NCBI GenBank assembly: GCA_947502265.1
Contig: CANMZB010000009.1
Span: forward strand, 1 to 64,000
Source: an uncultured Sulfitobacter sp.
GTDB taxonomy: Bacteria; Pseudomonadota; Alphaproteobacteria; Rhodobacterales; Rhodobacteraceae
Length of the DNA stretch: 64,000 nucleotides
Direction of reading: 5' to 3'
Shown here: positions 61,280 to 64,000 of the stretch, piece by piece
Position numbering within the stretch: position 1 is the stretch's first letter
How the letters are laid out: every line of letters begins with the position of its first letter
Notes under the pieces: generated by a model
The model's database searches: none
Told to the model about the DNA's origin: nothing
The model's input: only the letters and a program-made list of their open reading frames with translations
Program-made: the position numbers and the translations under genes

Positions 61280-61564
61280 ATGAGTCTCAGCCAAAGCGCT
61301 GCTGAAACCACCGCTCTTCAAGCCCTTGCCTGGCTTGTGGGCAATGACGATCTTCTTCCGACGTTTCTGGGCGCGTCCGGGGCAAGCGAAGCGGACCTGC
61401 GCAGGGCCGCACACGACCCTGCGTTTCTGGGCGGTGTCCTTGATTTCATTCTGATGGATGATGCATGGGTGATCGGGTGCTGTGATGCGCAAGGCATTGC
61501 TTATGAACAGATGCAGCAGGCGCGCGCCGCACTGCCGGGGGGAGATCAGATAAGTTGGACATGA
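61280..61564 (+). CDS. DUF3572 family protein
   Basis: A 94-residue soluble protein: ALQALAWLVGNDDLLPTFLGASG followed by ADLRRAA and FLGGVLDFILMDDAWVIGCC, the DUF3572 pattern common in alphaproteobacteria (function unknown). Its stop overlaps the HAD gene start (ATGA), so the two are coupled. It is divergent from pleD with about 100 bp between, a conserved arrangement in relatives as far as I recall. Confidence 0.87.
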   Translation: MSLSQSAAETTALQALAWLVGNDDLLPTFLGASGASEADLRRAAHDPAFLGGVLDFILMDDAWVIGCCDAQGIAYEQMQQARAALPGGDQISWT

Positions 61565-62268
61565 TTGAGGACGTTAAAGGCCTGTGCTTTGACAAGGACG
61601 GCACATTGTTCGATTTCGCGGCGACATGGGAGACATGGGCCGAAGTATTTCTAATGCGCGCTGCCAACGGGGACAGACCGTACGCGACGCGAATCGGCGC
61701 TGCCATCGGCTTTGATCTGGTCAAAGGTTGCTTTGCCCGCGATAGCATTGTGATTGCGGGAACCGCACAGGAAGTCGCACAGGCGCTGGTCGTGCAGTTG
61801 CCGCAGATGTCGTTGCCGCAGGTGCTGGAGATGATAGATCAGGAGGCCACAAAAGCGCCGCAGGTGCCTGCGGTGCCGCTTGCACCGCTGCTGGGCGACC
61901 TGCGCGCGCGTGGTCTCAAGCTTGGCGTGGCGACAAATGATAGCGCGGCCCCTGCGCAGGCGCACCTTGATGGCGCAGGCGTTACGCAATTTTTCGATTT
62001 CATCGCAGGCTATGACAGCGGCCATGGCGGCAAGCCGGCGCCGGGGCAGCTTTTGGCGTTTGCGCAGGCGGTTGATCTGCGCCCCGCGCAAATTGTGATG
62101 GTCGGAGACAGCACCCATGACCTCCAAGCAGGCCGCGCTGCGGGGATGCGCACGATCGCCGTGTTGACAGGGGCGGCACAAGCCGCGGATCTGGCACCGC
62201 TGGCGGATGTGGTCCTGAACAATATCGGCGGGATTCCGGCATGGCTTGATGCGCAGACCGCAAGCTGA
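61561..62268 (+). CDS. HAD-superfamily phosphatase (phosphoglycolate phosphatase-like)
   Basis: A 235-residue protein: motif I CFDKDGTLFDF (nucleophile Asp at about 11), motif II LGVATNDSAAP, motif III Lys in HGGKPAPGQLLAFAQ, motif IV MVGDSTHDLQAGRAAGM. The alpha-helical cap between motifs I and II is as in Gph-type enzymes, so it hydrolyses a small phosphate ester. Start ATG 61561 by overlap with DUF3572; an in-frame TTG lies two codons upstream. Confidence 0.9.
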   Translation: MIEDVKGLCFDKDGTLFDFAATWETWAEVFLMRAANGDRPYATRIGAAIGFDLVKGCFARDSIVIAGTAQEVAQALVVQLPQMSLPQVLEMIDQEATKAPQVPAVPLAPLLGDLRARGLKLGVATNDSAAPAQAHLDGAGVTQFFDFIAGYDSGHGGKPAPGQLLAFAQAVDLRPAQIVMVGDSTHDLQAGRAAGMRTIAVLTGAAQAADLAPLADVVLNNIGGIPAWLDAQTAS

Positions 62269-62360
62269 ATCCCGAAAAGCGACCGAATCCGTCGCAAACG
62301 GAGAGGTCGTGCACCACCGCTTGAGGTTTTCTGGTCGGGTAAAGCCCGAGGAGAGCAGCG

Positions 62361-63920
62361 ATGAGCGCAGATCCCAGACGCCGAACCCGCCGGGGTGGCC
62401 GTGCCGGGGCCAAGACGCGCAGGGGCACCTGCGTGATCGCGCAGATGCCGTGGAACCCGCCGGTCAACATTGATCGCCCGACAGAGCCACTAGGCGCCGA
62501 AGGAGTCGCGGCGATCCACGATGGCGCAATGCGCATCCTCGAAGAAATCGGGATCGAGTTTCTGAACCACGAAGCGCTGGAGATCCTGCGCAAGGCGGGC
62601 TGTATCGTCAACGGTGAAAATGTCCGCATGGGGCGCGAGATGGTGATGGAGTATATCGCCATGGCCCCGTCTGAATTCACGCTCACCCCGCGCAATCCTG
62701 ACCGTAAAATCACCATTGGCGGCAAGAATCTGGTTTTTGGCAACGTTTCCTCACCGCCGAACTATTGGGATATGGCGCTGGGCCGCAAGGTGCCCGGTAC
62801 GCGCGCGATGTGCCGCGATCTGCTGAAACTTACGCAGTATTTCAACTGTATCCACTTTGCAGGCGGTTATCCGGTCGAGCCGGTGGATCTGCATGCCTCG
62901 GTGCGTCACCTCGACGTGCTGTATGACAAGCTGACGCTTACGGACAAGGTGATGCACGCCTATAGCCTTGGCAAGGAGCGGGTGGAGGACGTGATGGAGA
63001 TGGTCCGCATCTCTGGCGGCTGGACGCATGAGGAATTCGAGGCCAGCCCGAAGATGTACACCAACATCAATTCGACCTCGCCTTTGAAACATGACGTTCC
63101 CATGCTGGACGGCTGGATGCGCATGGCGCGGCGCAATCAGGGGCTGGTGGTGACGCCTTTCACGCTTGCCGGTGCGATGGCCCCCGTCACCATGGCAGGG
63201 GCGGTGGCGCAATCGCTGGCCGAAGCGCTGTGTGCGGTGGTGTTGGCGCAGATCATCCGCCCCGGTGCGGCGGTGGCGGTTGGTACGTTTACCTCCAACG
63301 TGGATATGAAAACCGGCGCGCCCGCCTTTGGCACGCCGGAATACATGCGTGCGACGCAGATGACAGGACAACTGTGCCGGTTTTACGATCTGCCGATGCG
63401 ATCGTCCGGTGTTTGTGCCGCCAATGTGCCGGATGGCCAAGCAATGTGGGAGACATCAAACAGCCTGTGGGCGGCGGTCCAGTCGGGGACCAACATGGTT
63501 TATCACGCGGCGGGCTGGCTCGAAGGCGGGTTGATCGCGTCGCCCGAAAAATTCATCATGGATTGCGAGATTTTGCAGCAAATCCAACGCTATATGGATC
63601 CGCTCATCTGTGCCACCGGTCCGGACGAAATTGCGCTGGACGCGATCAAATCCGTCGGTAAAAAAGGCCATTTCTTTGGCATCCAGCACACGCAGGACCG
63701 CTATACCACTGCATTCTACCAGCCGTTCCTTAGCGATTGGACCAATTACGAGGGCTGGGAAGTGGCTGGCGGCATCTGGACGCAGGAGCGTGCGCATCAC
63801 ATGTTCAAGGAAATTGTCGCCAGCTTTGAAGAACCGCCGATGGACGTGGCGATCCGGCAGGAGCTTGCCGCGTTTGTGGAAAGGCGCAAAGCCGAAGGGG
63901 GCGCGCCAACAGATTATTAA
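62361..63920 (+). CDS. MttB-family (trimethylamine methyltransferase-like) protein without pyrrolysine
   Basis: A 519-residue TIM-barrel protein of the MttB superfamily. Family blocks: LGAEGVAAIHDGAMRILEEIG, EYIAMAPSEFTLTPRNPDR, TPFTLAGAMAPVTMAGAVAQ and GVCAANVPDGQAMWETSNSLWAA, and the C-terminal MFKEIVASFEEPP. No in-frame TAG interrupts it, so it belongs to the non-Pyl branch, whose known members demethylate glycine betaine, carnitine or related amines with a corrinoid protein. The basic N-terminal tail (RRRTRRGGRAGAKTRR) is unusual. AGGAGAG precedes ATG 62361. No corrinoid protein or MtbA gene is in the window. Confidence 0.9.
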   Translation: MSADPRRRTRRGGRAGAKTRRGTCVIAQMPWNPPVNIDRPTEPLGAEGVAAIHDGAMRILEEIGIEFLNHEALEILRKAGCIVNGENVRMGREMVMEYIAMAPSEFTLTPRNPDRKITIGGKNLVFGNVSSPPNYWDMALGRKVPGTRAMCRDLLKLTQYFNCIHFAGGYPVEPVDLHASVRHLDVLYDKLTLTDKVMHAYSLGKERVEDVMEMVRISGGWTHEEFEASPKMYTNINSTSPLKHDVPMLDGWMRMARRNQGLVVTPFTLAGAMAPVTMAGAVAQSLAEALCAVVLAQIIRPGAAVAVGTFTSNVDMKTGAPAFGTPEYMRATQMTGQLCRFYDLPMRSSGVCAANVPDGQAMWETSNSLWAAVQSGTNMVYHAAGWLEGGLIASPEKFIMDCEILQQIQRYMDPLICATGPDEIALDAIKSVGKKGHFFGIQHTQDRYTTAFYQPFLSDWTNYEGWEVAGGIWTQERAHHMFKEIVASFEEPPMDVAIRQELAAFVERRKAEGGAPTDY

Positions 63921-64000
63921 CCACCTTGGCATCTTTGCCGGAGCAATTAGCCGCTTGTTAATGCGAAACCGCCAACACTGGCGCATAAGCAGGCCACAAG

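Noticed and set aside
5535-63920. TAG as pyrrolysine, prompted by three in-frame TAG codons and an MttB homologue in the same window
   Set aside because: The MttB homologue has no TAG, no pyl genes are seen, and the interrupted genes belong to families without pyrrolysine.
1-64000. CRISPR arrays, rRNA genes and known riboswitches
   Set aside because: No regularly spaced repeats, rRNA sequence or recognisable riboswitch core was seen, including upstream of metF, cobQ and metG.

Overview
This window looks like chromosome of a marine Rhodobacteraceae (Roseobacter-group) alphaproteobacterium. This rests on gene content and order: an isoaspartate methyltransferase-like gene with tolC and a PopZ-like gene, efp, cobQ, metF beside a LysR gene, putA beside an Lrp gene, a carnitine dehydrogenase-thioesterase fusion, a PleD with degenerate receivers, DUF3572 and an MttB-like gene. 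The genus is not claimed. The core is GC-rich; two AT-richer, damaged accessory regions interrupt it.

1-10.3 kb is a decaying accessory island ending at a tRNA-Cys gene (minus strand, CCA encoded). It begins with the end of an IS5-family element, then a secreted hypothetical protein and two overlapping metallophosphoesterase genes, the second cut by a complete IS3-family element (2409-3880). After it come an AT-rich tract of short repeats, a broken DUF927 (primase/helicase-associated ATPase) gene, small unknown genes, a protein with two winged-helix-like repeats, an excisionase-like protein and a tyrosine recombinase interrupted by a stop codon 68 bp from the tRNA 3' end.

11-34.4 kb is core: pcm-like methyltransferase, tolC, a PopZ-like protein, cobQ, a small conserved protein, efp, ygfZ, a glycosyltransferase, an ABC exporter, two PLP aminotransferases, a crotonase, DUF1992 with valS, an orphan CoxL-type molybdenum hydroxylase with a DUF2235 gene, a PaaI thioesterase, and metF with its divergent LysR regulator.

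34.5-39.1 kb is a second accessory insertion: an unusually structured intergenic region, a 764-residue transposase-like protein, and a zinc-finger/DUF2971 gene destroyed by frameshifts and by an IS200/IS605 element.

39.2-64 kb is core again: CurA-type reductase, suhB, GFA protein, rhomboid protease, putA with an Lrp regulator, tRNA-Leu(TAA), metG with an MFS gene, an aldo/keto reductase, a carnitine-degradation locus (cdhR regulator, BKACE, lipocalin-like lipoprotein, dehydrogenase-thioesterase fusion), EamA transporter, Nudix, DUF983, an EF-hand/ECF-sigma/anti-sigma/metal-sensor-like cluster, a diguanylate cyclase, DUF3572 with a HAD phosphatase, and a non-pyrrolysine MttB-family methyltransferase. 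The carnitine locus and the MttB homologue, about 7 kb apart, suggest use of quaternary amines. A short dispersed repeat (GGATTTGCGTATTTT...GCACAAAAAAGC and a variant) occurs five times between core genes, always in the same orientation.
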